Source of the DNA: Pseudorhodobacter antarcticus
GTDB lineage: Bacteria > Pseudomonadota > Alphaproteobacteria > Rhodobacterales > Rhodobacteraceae
NCBI GenBank assembly: GCA_945860375.1
Contig: CAMAQR010000034.1
Span: 1-39,519, forward strand
DNA: 39,519 nt
Direction of reading: 5' to 3'
Positions 24,922 through 33,236 of the stretch are shown in pieces; position 1 is the first letter of the stretch, and each line of letters begins with the position of its first letter. The position numbers were made by a program, and so were the translations under genes. The notes under the pieces were generated by a model. It saw only the letters and a list, made by a program, of their open reading frames with translations. It was not told where the DNA came from and searched no databases.

Positions 24922-26349
24922 TCATGGCCATCGCTCCAGCCGCGCAGCCTCCGCATATTCCCCGCCCTCCAACATCACCTGATCCAGCGACCTGATCGAG
25001 GCCTCATGCCCGCCCATCGCCAGATAGGCCTCGCGCGGCAGCGTAAACTCCAGCGGCGCAACCAACGCCGGAGTCGGCACAGAGCCAAACGCCCCTTTCG
25101 GCAGCCGGGTCACATCGACCATAAAGGTGATCCCACCCCCCGGCCAAACATAGCACTCCGCCCCGCCCGAGGTCAGAACCGTCTCGCCGCCCTGCACCGA
25201 CCGTGTCAGCCGCACCGGGTTGCGCGTCACCCCCGCCCGCAAAGACCCCCCCGCGCCACCCATGAACAACACGGTGCACAGCGACGGCTCGCAATTCTCA
25301 TCAATCAGCCCCACCGTCGCCCGCAGCGCATCGGGCAACGCCATTTTCTGCGGGATCAAGGCCACATCCAGCTCGTAATAGGCAAATTCCTCGCCAGTCG
25401 TGGACACCATCAGCAACCGCAATCCGGCCCGCGCGCCTTTCTTCGGGTTCCACGGCCCCAGAATTTCCAACGGATCGGTCAACCGCGTGCCACCCCAGCC
25501 CAAACCCGGTTCCGACACCTTGAAGTACCGCCCGGGCGTCGAGCGATGGCCCACTATCTTGATCCCCGAAGGTTCCCACCCCAGCACTTTCCCGGCCTGA
25601 TGTTCCGAAACCACCCCGGTGATGTGGTCATCGACCACCACCACCTCATCGACCAGCCCAAGCCACTGGCTGGCGAACATGCCAATCGTCGCCGACCCGC
25701 AGCCGACCCGCATCCGCTGTTCCGCAACACCGTCGACAATCGGCGCGGCCCCGGCCTGCACCACCACAGATGCCCCCCCGTCAATGGACAACGCCACCGC
25801 CTCGCCATTGCACAGCGCCAACATCGCAGCGCAAGTCACCCGCCCTTCGGCCTTGCTGCCCCCGGTCAGATGATGCACCCCGCCCAGCGACAGCATTTGC
25901 GACCCATATTCGGCGGTGGTGACATGGCCCACCACTTCCCCCTGCGCCCGCACCACCGCACCTTCGATCCCCAGATGTCGGTCGGTGTCGATCTTTACCT
26001 TCACACCGCAATAGGAAAAGATCGCCTCTGTCACCACCGTCACCATATCCGCGCCTGCAATGGTCGAAGACACGATGAACGGCGCTGGTTTATAGTCGGG
26101 GTAGGTCGTGCCCGACCCGATTCCGGTGACAAAGGCATCGCCCGACATCGGATCGCCGTCCCAGTCCCGCGCGCCAAACGGCACCACCCGACCGCCATCT
26201 GCCAGAGCATGCGACAGCATCACCACCGGGTCGGTCCGCACGATGCGCCCGGCGTCATTGGCATAACGATCACAAGCCCCGGTCTGACCGGGGGCGATGA
26301 AGCACATCACCGGACACGCGTCGCAGCGGATTTTCTCGACCCCGCTCAT
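24922..26349 (-). CDS. 6-hydroxynicotinate-reductase-like iron-sulfur protein
   Basis: A 475-residue soluble protein of a family annotated as 6-hydroxynicotinate reductase (known from anaerobic nicotinate fermentation, where it reduces the pyridone ring with ferredoxin). The N terminus has IRCDACPVMCFIAPGQTGACDRY, a C-x2-C-x3-C-x9-C motif suited to a [4Fe-4S] cluster. Later segments include GIGSGTTYPDYKPAPFIVSS near residue 70, EAIFSYCGVKVKIDTDRHLGIEG near 107 and RVGCGSATIGMFA near 213. The start at 26349 is the first good ATG; a TTG further upstream lies in the intergenic repeat. An actual pyridone or pyrimidine substrate is inferred from the neighbouring Mo-hydroxylase. Confidence 0.75.
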   Translation of the reverse strand: MSGVEKIRCDACPVMCFIAPGQTGACDRYANDAGRIVRTDPVVMLSHALADGGRVVPFGARDWDGDPMSGDAFVTGIGSGTTYPDYKPAPFIVSSTIAGADMVTVVTEAIFSYCGVKVKIDTDRHLGIEGAVVRAQGEVVGHVTTAEYGSQMLSLGGVHHLTGGSKAEGRVTCAAMLALCNGEAVALSIDGGASVVVQAGAAPIVDGVAEQRMRVGCGSATIGMFASQWLGLVDEVVVVDDHITGVVSEHQAGKVLGWEPSGIKIVGHRSTPGRYFKVSEPGLGWGGTRLTDPLEILGPWNPKKGARAGLRLLMVSTTGEEFAYYELDVALIPQKMALPDALRATVGLIDENCEPSLCTVLFMGGAGGSLRAGVTRNPVRLTRSVQGGETVLTSGGAECYVWPGGGITFMVDVTRLPKGAFGSVPTPALVAPLEFTLPREAYLAMGGHEASIRSLDQVMLEGGEYAEAARLERWP

Positions 26350-26394
26350 CGTGGCAAACCCTTGTCTTGCGACGGGCTCAGGGTGGTTGTCCGC

Positions 26395-26430
26395 CCCAAA
26401 CCCCCAAAGGATATTTGCCCCCAAAGGAGG
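26395..26430 (-). repeat. Degenerate AAATATCC intergenic repeat (copy B)
   Basis: On the minus strand, TTGGGGGCAAATATCC followed by TTTGGGGGTTTGGGG lies in the 91-base gap between the Mo-hydroxylase stop and the reductase-like start. It shares the core AAATATCC of the other copies but has no clear hairpin and the opposite orientation. No promoter was recognised in the gap. Confidence 0.4.
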
Positions 26431-26440
26431 ATGGCAAGAG

Positions 26441-29095
26441 TCATGGCTTCACCGCCTTGATCGCCGCCAAAACCCGGTGCGGCAGCGCGGGCAGCCTGTC
26501 AATCTCGGCCCCGGTGGCATGGCGGATGGCGTTCAATATCGCTGGCGCAGTGGGGATCAGCACATGCTCACCCAGACCCTTGGCACCATAAGGACCGTCG
26601 GCGTCCGGCACCTCGATGATCAGGCTTTCGATCGGGGGAACGTCGCCAATGGTCGGGATCAGGTAATCATGCAGGTTTTCGGTGCGCCCCGGCAGGTACT
26701 CTTCCATCAAGGCCATGCCGATGCCCTGCGCGATACCGCCCTCGATCTGCCCCTCGACCAGCTGGGGGTTGATTGCGCGGCCAACATCATGCGCCGCCGT
26801 GATCTTGATCAGGCGCACGGTGCCCAGCGCTTCATCCACCTGCAATTCCACCATCTGCGCGCCATAGCCATACACTGCATAAGGCGCGCCCTGACCGTTG
26901 GCATCCAACGCTTGGGTTGGCGGATCATAGCTTTCCTGCGCCGACACCGCATAGCCGAACGGGTCCAGCGGCAGCGCGCCCAGATCAATCCGCCGCCCGC
27001 CCACCGTGACAGCCCCCGGCTCAAGCCCAATTGCGCCATCGCCATTCGCCAGCCGCACCAACTCTGCCCGCAAAGCCAGCCCCGCCGCCATCGCCGCCCG
27101 CCCTGACACAAAGGTCTGCCGTGAGGCCGAGGTTTTCCCGGCATCCGGGCTTAGGGCAGTGTCCGGTCCGATCAGCGCAAACGCCCCCACCGAAACGCCC
27201 AAAGCCTGCGCCGCGATCTGGGTGATCACGGTGTTTGACCCTTGGCCAATATCCGTCGCCCCCTGATGCAGCACCAATTGCCCGGCCCGCGTGATGCCCA
27301 TGCGAATGGTCGACGGATTGGGCAAAGCCGTGTTGCCGCAGCCGTACCAACAAGAGGCAATGCCAACCCCGCGCCCCGGCACCCCCGCCGCATCGCGCAG
27401 CGCCCGCGCCCAATGCGGTTGCAACGCGGTCAGGCATTCGGCAATGCCCACCGCCGACATCACCTGCCCGGTGGCAGATGCCTGCCCGTCGCGCAGCGCG
27501 TTGCGCAGGCGGAACTCCAGCCGGTCCAGCCCTGCCTTCTCCGCCAGCCGATCAAACAGCACCTCTTGCCATGCCGCCGCCTGCGGCACGCCAAAGCCGC
27601 GAAAGGCGCCCGACACCGGCCCATGCGTATGCACCGCCCGCGCCCGCGCCGCGACATGGGGGGTGAAATACGGGCCGGTCACATGCACTGGCACCCGGTT
27701 CGCCACCGTCGGCCCCCAACTGGAATAGGCCCCGGTGTTGAACCGGCCCTCAAACGCCACCGCTGTCAGCAGCCCGTTTGCGTCGCATCCAATCCGCCCC
27801 GACATTTCCGCCGGGTGGCGTTTGGTGGTCGAAATCATGCTTTCACCACGGCTGTAGACCATCCGACAGGGCCGCCCCGTCAGCAATGTCACCAGCCCGA
27901 TCAACGGCTGCACCGACACATCCAGCTTGGACCCAAAGCCGCCGCCCACCGCCGAATCCATGATCCGCACCCGGTCCAAAGGCAGGCCCAGCACCAACGC
28001 CACCTCGTCGCGGTCCATCACCGGGGCTTGGGTGCAGGCGCGGATGCACAGGGTATCACCCTGCATCCAAGCCGCCCCGGCCTCGGGTTCGATATAGGCG
28101 TGCTCGACAAAGGCCGTGGTCATCGTCCCCGCCACCACATGCGCCGAAGCATCCAAAGCCTGCGCCGCATCACCCTTGATCACGCGCCCTTCAATCAACC
28201 GGTTTTGCGCACGATTCGGGTGGATCAGAGCCGCATCCGGGGCCTCGGCCTCTGCCGGGGTGGCAAGGCTGGGCAGAACCTCCCACTCTATCGGAAACCC
28301 GGTCAGATCAGGCACGATCCCCGGTTCAAACGCCACCAAAGCCACGCATTCGCCGCGAAACCGCGCCACAGCTTCGGCAATCGCGGGCTGATCGGCAAAG
28401 GCCGGAATGACGCCAAAGGCGTTGCGCCCCGGAATATCACTTGCGCTGAAAACCGTCGCGCGCGTCCCCGCCCACAGCCTCAGATCGCCAAACCGGAACG
28501 CGGCATGCGGATGCGGCGACCGCACCGCCTTCACCACCAGCGCGCCATCGGGCACCACATCGGCCCCGAACAGATCGCCTGCCACCTTGGCCGCGCCGTC
28601 CAGCCGCGCAATGGCCTCGCCCACGGCACCTTGCGACACCGGCACCGCCACCACTTGCCAAGCATCACACACCGCCGCGATGATCTTGGCGTATCCCGTG
28701 CAGCGGCACAAAACCCCGGCCAGCGCCACTTGCACCTGCGCCTCTGAAGGCCGCATCACTTGGTCCAGCAACTCCACCGCCGCCATCAGCATGCCCGGCG
28801 TGCAGATCCCGCATTGCGCCGCCCCGTGCCGCAGAAACGCCGCGCGCAACCGGGTCAGCGTGTCGCCCGTGCCCTCAACCGTCTCCACCGCGCAGCCGTC
28901 AACCCGCCCCGCTGCCGTCAAACAAGCGCAAACCGAACGCCCGTCCAGCAACACCGTGCAGGCCCCGCAATCGCCCGCATCGCAACCAACCTTGGTGCCC
29001 CGCGCGCCCAGATCTTCGCGCAACACTTCCGACAAACGCGCAGTCGGATCCGCGTCTGCCGTCACTTCAACCCCGTTCAGGCGAAACCGGATCAT
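26441..29095 (-). CDS. Xanthine-dehydrogenase-family hydroxylase, fused [2Fe-2S] and molybdopterin subunits
   Basis: An 884-residue fusion of the small and large subunits. Residues 1-150 are the [2Fe-2S] part, with CDAGDCGACTVLLDGRSVC for the plant-type cluster and QCGICTPGM...CRCTGY for the second cluster. From about residue 165 the molybdenum-cofactor part shows DSAVGGGFGSK near 390, GPVSGAFRGFGVPQA near 495 and a late YGAKGLGEHVL carrying the catalytic Glu. Such enzymes insert oxygen from water at a carbon next to ring nitrogen. Substrate is unknown; nicotinate or another azaheterocycle fits. The start at 29095 is set by the ATGA overlap with the FAD-subunit gene. Confidence 0.88.
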   Translation of the reverse strand: MIRFRLNGVEVTADADPTARLSEVLREDLGARGTKVGCDAGDCGACTVLLDGRSVCACLTAAGRVDGCAVETVEGTGDTLTRLRAAFLRHGAAQCGICTPGMLMAAVELLDQVMRPSEAQVQVALAGVLCRCTGYAKIIAAVCDAWQVVAVPVSQGAVGEAIARLDGAAKVAGDLFGADVVPDGALVVKAVRSPHPHAAFRFGDLRLWAGTRATVFSASDIPGRNAFGVIPAFADQPAIAEAVARFRGECVALVAFEPGIVPDLTGFPIEWEVLPSLATPAEAEAPDAALIHPNRAQNRLIEGRVIKGDAAQALDASAHVVAGTMTTAFVEHAYIEPEAGAAWMQGDTLCIRACTQAPVMDRDEVALVLGLPLDRVRIMDSAVGGGFGSKLDVSVQPLIGLVTLLTGRPCRMVYSRGESMISTTKRHPAEMSGRIGCDANGLLTAVAFEGRFNTGAYSSWGPTVANRVPVHVTGPYFTPHVAARARAVHTHGPVSGAFRGFGVPQAAAWQEVLFDRLAEKAGLDRLEFRLRNALRDGQASATGQVMSAVGIAECLTALQPHWARALRDAAGVPGRGVGIASCWYGCGNTALPNPSTIRMGITRAGQLVLHQGATDIGQGSNTVITQIAAQALGVSVGAFALIGPDTALSPDAGKTSASRQTFVSGRAAMAAGLALRAELVRLANGDGAIGLEPGAVTVGGRRIDLGALPLDPFGYAVSAQESYDPPTQALDANGQGAPYAVYGYGAQMVELQVDEALGTVRLIKITAAHDVGRAINPQLVEGQIEGGIAQGIGMALMEEYLPGRTENLHDYLIPTIGDVPPIESLIIEVPDADGPYGAKGLGEHVLIPTAPAILNAIRHATGAEIDRLPALPHRVLAAIKAVKP

Positions 29096-29913
29096 GCCTG
29101 GCCCCCGCATTCCGCAACAGCCCGCGCCACCATTTCGGCGGCCGCCTCCAGCCGATAAGCCGCAGTCGCCCGCACATCATCAATCGGGGTCAGCACGGCC
29201 ATATCCGCAGCCCGCACCGCCGCCCGCAACTGCCCGACCGCAACGCCCACCAGCGCCGCCTCAACCAACCCCAACCGAACCGCCACCGCCGAGCAGGCCC
29301 CTACGGCCACAAACGCCTCTGTCACCACACCGTCCACCACCACCAACCGCACCGCAACCGAGGCGATCGAAATCACCAGATACGCCCGCGCCCCCAACTT
29401 CGCGAACACAGATCGCCCTGCCAAAGCTGCCGCTGGCACATGCACCGCCACCAAAACCTCATCCGCCTGCAAAGCCGTCCGGCGCGGCCCCAGCACGAAC
29501 GCAGCCAAAGCCAATCGCCTCACGCCACGCACCGACGCCAGCTCCACCTCAGCCCCCAGCACCAGCAGCGGCGGTATCCCATCCGCGGCAGGCGAGGCGT
29601 TGCACAGGTTCCCGGCCAGCGTTCCCGCGTTCTGCACTTGCCGCCCGCCCACCGCCCGCGCTGCCATTTGCAACGCCGCACAGGCTCCGGGCAGCTCTGC
29701 CTCGGCAATCTCGCTCCACGTCACCGCAGCACCGATCCGCAACCCATCCCCGCGCGAGATCCCGTGCAACGCCGTCACGCCGGAAACATCCAACACGTCG
29801 CCCGCCACCGCAGCCCCCGGATAAACATCCGTTCCCCCCGCCAGAACCCGCGCGCCGCCAGCCCGCAAAGCCAAAGCGCGGGTCAGATCACTGGGGCGGG
29901 CATACAGCGTCAT
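29092..29913 (-). CDS. FAD-binding subunit of xanthine-dehydrogenase-family hydroxylase
   Basis: A 273-residue subunit (CoxM/XdhB type) that passes electrons from the Fe-S clusters to an acceptor. ARVLAGGTDVYP near residue 25 and GGRQVQNAGTLAGNLCNASPAADG near 92 are the two FAD-contact motifs, and the C-terminal CO dehydrogenase flavoprotein domain follows. It is the first gene of the operon and overlaps the fused subunit by 4 bases. ATG at 29913 (MTLYARPSDL) gives the standard family start; an in-frame ATG at 29940 would add nine residues but falls inside a palindromic operator candidate. Neither has a strong ribosome site. Confidence 0.85.
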   Translation of the reverse strand: MTLYARPSDLTRALALRAGGARVLAGGTDVYPGAAVAGDVLDVSGVTALHGISRGDGLRIGAAVTWSEIAEAELPGACAALQMAARAVGGRQVQNAGTLAGNLCNASPAADGIPPLLVLGAEVELASVRGVRRLALAAFVLGPRRTALQADEVLVAVHVPAAALAGRSVFAKLGARAYLVISIASVAVRLVVVDGVVTEAFVAVGACSAVAVRLGLVEAALVGVAVGQLRAAVRAADMAVLTPIDDVRATAAYRLEAAAEMVARAVAECGGQA

Positions 29914-29922
29914 GCGGTGGCC

Positions 29923-29972
29923 TGAATTGTTTGTGTACATATCAGTCTGCCGTCCCGCCCCGCACCTGTCAA
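29923..29972 (-). promoter_or_regulatory. Candidate MarR operator and promoter of the heterocycle operon
   Basis: TGAATTGT at 29923-29930 and ACATATCA at 29937-29944 form an imperfect 22-base palindrome (6 of 8 positions) between the divergent FAD-subunit and marR genes. This size fits a MarR dimer site. A perfect TTGACA lies on the minus strand at 29972-29967, but no good -10 is found at standard spacing. The assignment rests on position and symmetry only. Confidence 0.35.
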
Positions 29973-30012
29973 CGTTCTTGCACCACAGGCCCGCGCGGGC
30001 TACCGATGGTCC

Positions 30013-30426
30013 ATGCCCAGCGAATATATCCTTGATGACCAAATCGGCTATGCGCTGCGGCGCGTCACGCAGCGCCACTTGTCGCTGTTTTCCGACCTGA
30101 TCCCCAATGTGACGACAACGCAATTCGCGGTCCTGGCCCGGCTCGACGAACTCGGACCCCAATCGCAAAATCTGCTGGGCCGCGCCACCGCCATGGATGC
30201 AGCCACCGTCAAGGGCGTGGTGGACCGCCTTTCTCGCCAAGGCCTTGTGCAAACCGCCCCCGACCCCGAAGACCGCCGCCGCCTGACCGTCACGCTGACC
30301 GCCGCCGGGGCCGCCCTGTTTCACAGCCACCGCGCCACTGCGCTGCAAGTGTCAGACCGCACCTTGCAACCGCTGACCGCGTTGGAACGTGCGCAACTGA
30401 TGGCCTTGCTGTCGCGGCTGACCTAA
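30013..30426 (+). CDS. MarR-family transcriptional regulator
   Basis: A 137-residue winged-helix regulator. TTTQFAVLARLDELGPQSQNLLGRATAMDAATVKGVVDRLSRQGLVQTAPDPEDRRRLTVTLT forms the helix-turn-helix and the DxRR wing typical of MarR proteins. It diverges from the hydroxylase/reductase operon and should repress it, releasing on binding a pathway compound, as NicR does for nicotinate genes in Pseudomonas (family knowledge, not homology shown here). It converges with the TetR gene, and the two stop codons overlap by 3 bases (30424-30425 shared), so the terminators must lie within the opposing genes. Confidence 0.88.
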   Translation: MPSEYILDDQIGYALRRVTQRHLSLFSDLIPNVTTTQFAVLARLDELGPQSQNLLGRATAMDAATVKGVVDRLSRQGLVQTAPDPEDRRRLTVTLTAAGAALFHSHRATALQVSDRTLQPLTALERAQLMALLSRLT

Positions 30427-31043
30427 CCGCCGTGCCGCGCCCGAAACGTTGCCAACTCTTGCACGCTCGGTGCTTGCGCGGTGAAGATCAGCACATAGTC
30501 CGGTATCCGCTGCAACCGCAGCTGCAATGATTCCTCGGTCCGCATCGCGATGTAGCCCACCTGCGTCAGATACACCGTCTGCGCCCGGATCCGCGCCTCT
30601 TGGGGTGCAAAGAAGAACGTTTCAAACATGCCGGTTAGGGCCTGAATCCGCACCTCGTCCACCTCTGCCAAAACCTCTGCCAGATCACCGTCGGTCAGCG
30701 CCCAAGTGCGGATGGCAAATTCCATCCGGCTGTCAAACAACGCGGGCGTGATCCAGCAATCACAAACATTCAGCATCGCCTCGGCCACCGAATCCGCCGG
30801 GGCGCAGGTCCGCGCGATCAGATTGGCGGTGTTCTGGCTTTGCCACCGCGCCACCAACCCGGCCAGCAAGGCCTCACGGTCCGCGAAATGCCAGTAGAAA
30901 CTGGTGCGCGACAGGCCAAGACGGGCGGCCAAAGGCATAACCTTCACCGACTCGACCCCGCCTTCGACCAAAAGATCATAGGCCGCGTTCAGCCAAATTT
31001 CCGCCGATCCGCGCCAACCGCGCATCTGTTGCACCTGTTCCAT
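30423..31043 (-). CDS. TetR-family transcriptional regulator
   Basis: A 206-residue regulator. The N-terminal helix-turn-helix includes SVKVMPLAARLGLSRTSFYWHFADREALLAGL near residues 34-64. The C-terminal ligand-binding part has conserved aromatic residues (ETFFFAPQEARIRAQTVYLTQVGYIAMRTEES), characteristic of a subgroup found beside catabolic operons. ATG at 31043 is used; a TTG two codons earlier is possible. It diverges from the flavoprotein gene and is the likely regulator of region 3. It may also act on the P450/amidotransferase divergent promoter, where an ACATGT core recurs. Confidence 0.86.
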   Translation of the reverse strand: MEQVQQMRGWRGSAEIWLNAAYDLLVEGGVESVKVMPLAARLGLSRTSFYWHFADREALLAGLVARWQSQNTANLIARTCAPADSVAEAMLNVCDCWITPALFDSRMEFAIRTWALTDGDLAEVLAEVDEVRIQALTGMFETFFFAPQEARIRAQTVYLTQVGYIAMRTEESLQLRLQRIPDYVLIFTAQAPSVQELATFRARHGG

Positions 31044-31086
31044 CCGCAAACATTACCACCCCTGCCTACATCGGCAACGCAAAAAC

Positions 31087-31102
31087 TTGACACACATGTC
31101 GA
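31087..31102. promoter_or_regulatory. Palindrome between tetR and the flavoprotein gene
   Basis: TTGACACACATGTCGA is a 16-base imperfect palindrome (TTGACA / TGTCGA, 5 of 6). It contains a perfect -35-like TTGACA on the plus strand, 46 bases before the flavoprotein start, so a bound TetR could block the promoter. No good -10 could be named. The core ACATGT recurs at 33937-33942. The other bases of the gap 31044-31137 show no further structure. Confidence 0.35.
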
Positions 31103-31137
31103 CTCCCGCTTTCATACCGAAAACCACGGAGTCCATC

Positions 31138-33171
31138 ATGTCCACCGATCCGCTTTTGCAGCCCTATCAGATGAAACACCTGACTCTGCGCAACCGGATC
31201 ATGACCACCAGCCACGAACCCGCCTATCCCGAAGACGGCATGCCCAAGGACCGTTACCGTCTGTACCACCTTGAGCGCGCCAAGGCCGGTGTGGCGCTGA
31301 CCATGACCGCAGGGTCCGCTACGGTGTCCAAAGACAGCCCGCCCGTGTTCAACAACATCCTCGCCTACAAGGATGAGGTGGTGGGCTGGATGAAGAAACT
31401 GACCGATGATTGCCACGAGGCCGGCGCGGCGGTGATGATCCAACTGACCCACCTTGGCCGCCGCACCCGCTGGGACAAGGGCGATTGGCTGCCCGTGGTC
31501 GCCGCTGGCAAAACCCGTGAACCCAGCCACCGCGCCTTTCCCAAAGTGATCGAAGACTGGGACATTGCCCGCATCATCACCGACTATGCGGATGCCGCCG
31601 AACGAATGCAGGCTGCGGGCGTCGATGGGGTTGAATTCGAATGCTATGGCCACTTGATGGACCAGTTCCTGTCGCCCTTCACCAATGATCTGGACTCCCC
31701 CTACGGCGGCAGCTTTGAAAACCGCGCCCGCTTTTCGCTCGAAGTGCTGGCCGCCTGCCGCAAACGCGTTGGCCAGAATTTCCTGCTGGGCGTACGCTAT
31801 ACCGCAGATGAGGTCGAACAAGGCGGCATCAGCGCCGACGAAGGCATCGCAATCGGCAAGATGTTCCGCGACTCCGGCAATGTCGATTTCCTGAACATCA
31901 TCAAAGGGCGCATCCACACCGACCCCGCAATGACCGATGTGATCCCGATTCAAGGCATGAAATCTGCCCCCCACCTCGATTTCGCAGGCCGCGTCCGGGC
32001 CGAGGTGGGCCTGCCCACCTTCCACGCCGCCCGCATTCCCGATGTCGCCACCGCCCGCCACGCCATTGCCACCGGGCAACTCGACATGGTGGGCATGACC
32101 CGCGCCCACATGGCCGACCCGCATATTGTGCGCAAAATCATCGAAGGCCGCGAGGGTGACATCCGCCCCTGCGTCGGCGCCACCTATTGCCTGGACCGCA
32201 TTTACCAAGGCGGCATGGCGCTTTGCATCCACAACCCGGCGACGGGCCGCGAAGAAACCATGCCCCACACGATCACCCGGGCCCTGCGCGCCCGCCGCGT
32301 GGTGATCGTCGGCGCAGGTCCGGCCGGGCTAGAGGCCGCCCGCGTCGCCGCCGAACGGGGCCACAAGGTGACGGTGTTCGAGGCAGCCGCTCACCCCGGC
32401 GGTCAGGTCCGCCTTGCCGCTCAAACCAAACGCCGCGCCGAGATGATCGGCATCATCGACTGGCGCATGGCCCAATGCGCCGCCCTCGGGGTCGAGTTCC
32501 GCTTCAACACCTGGGCCGAAGCCGCTGATATTCTTGCGGAAAACCCAGAAGTTGTCATCATCGCCACTGGCGGTTTGCCCGAAAAGGACATCCTGCAGTT
32601 TGGCAATGACCTGACAGTCTCGGCGTGGGATATCCTGTCTGGCGATGTCAAACCCGGTGCCAACGTTCTGCTTTACGACGATGCCGGCGACCACACCGCC
32701 CTGCAAGCCGCCCAAACCCTGACCGAATCCGGCGCCAAGGTCGAAATCATGACCCCCGACCGCAGTTTTGCCCCTGATGTGATGGCGATGAACCTTGTCC
32801 CCTACATGCGCGCCCTGCAGGATAAAGATGTCACCTTTACCGTCACTTACCGTCTGACCGGGGTGGAACGCGACGGCAACCAGATCAAGGCCACCATCGG
32901 CAGCGACTACCTGCCCCTGACCAAAACCGCGCAGTATGATCAGATTGTCGTCAACCACGGCACCCAACCGCTCGCCGACCTTTATTTCGACCTGAAACCC
33001 CGGTCGCAAAACCTCGGCGCGGTGGATTATGACGCCCTGATCGCGGGTCAGCCGCAAACCCTGAACGGTGGCCGCCAAGGCTTCCAACTCTTCCGCATCG
33101 GCGATGCGGTGGAATCCCGCAACACCCATGCCGCCATCTACGACGCCCTCCGCCTGATGAAAGACATCTAA
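31138..33171 (+). CDS. Trimethylamine-dehydrogenase/OYE-like flavoprotein, possible N-demethylase
   Basis: A 677-residue iron-sulfur flavoprotein. Residues 1-340 form an FMN TIM barrel of the OYE family (LRNRIMTTSH, MIQLTHLGRR, GVDGVEFECYGHLMDQFLSPFTN, GMTRAHMADP). A cluster region CVGATYCLDRIYQGGMALC has Cys345, Cys351 and Cys363, but Ala348 where trimethylamine dehydrogenase has its second Cys. From about residue 380 a nucleotide-binding domain starts VVIVGAGPAGLEAA. The family includes trimethylamine, dimethylglycine and N-methylproline demethylases, so oxidation of a methylated or alkylated amine is likely. GGAG precedes the ATG at 31138; the in-frame ATG at 31087 falls in the promoter palindrome. 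Confidence 0.82.
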   Translation: MSTDPLLQPYQMKHLTLRNRIMTTSHEPAYPEDGMPKDRYRLYHLERAKAGVALTMTAGSATVSKDSPPVFNNILAYKDEVVGWMKKLTDDCHEAGAAVMIQLTHLGRRTRWDKGDWLPVVAAGKTREPSHRAFPKVIEDWDIARIITDYADAAERMQAAGVDGVEFECYGHLMDQFLSPFTNDLDSPYGGSFENRARFSLEVLAACRKRVGQNFLLGVRYTADEVEQGGISADEGIAIGKMFRDSGNVDFLNIIKGRIHTDPAMTDVIPIQGMKSAPHLDFAGRVRAEVGLPTFHAARIPDVATARHAIATGQLDMVGMTRAHMADPHIVRKIIEGREGDIRPCVGATYCLDRIYQGGMALCIHNPATGREETMPHTITRALRARRVVIVGAGPAGLEAARVAAERGHKVTVFEAAAHPGGQVRLAAQTKRRAEMIGIIDWRMAQCAALGVEFRFNTWAEAADILAENPEVVIIATGGLPEKDILQFGNDLTVSAWDILSGDVKPGANVLLYDDAGDHTALQAAQTLTESGAKVEIMTPDRSFAPDVMAMNLVPYMRALQDKDVTFTVTYRLTGVERDGNQIKATIGSDYLPLTKTAQYDQIVVNHGTQPLADLYFDLKPRSQNLGAVDYDALIAGQPQTLNGGRQGFQLFRIGDAVESRNTHAAIYDALRLMKDI

Positions 33172-33191
33172 AATCTGTCTAAAATTTGGTT

Positions 33192-33235
33192 CATCTTGGC
33201 ACAAATATCCCGGGGGTCCGGGGGCTGGCCCCCGG
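33192..33235. repeat. TTGG-N3-AAATATCC repeat with GC hairpin (copy C)
   Basis: CATCTTGGCACAAATATCCC is followed by CCGGGGGC (33218-33225) and GCCCCCGG (33228-33235), an 8-bp stem. It lies between the convergent flavoprotein and amidotransferase stops and touches the latter gene's 3' end, so it can serve as terminator for both directions. On the minus strand the stem is followed by GGGATATTTG. Confidence 0.6.
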
Positions 33236-33236
33236 T

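Noticed and set aside
31066..32268. 400-codon minus-strand frame opposite the flavoprotein gene
   Set aside because: Composition is His/Gly/Ala-rich with no motif; the plus strand has a complete OYE barrel.
33172..33190. TCTGTCTAAA after the flavoprotein stop, matching ten bases near 22024
   Set aside because: Only ten bases match, with a different context and no repeat phasing; taken as chance.
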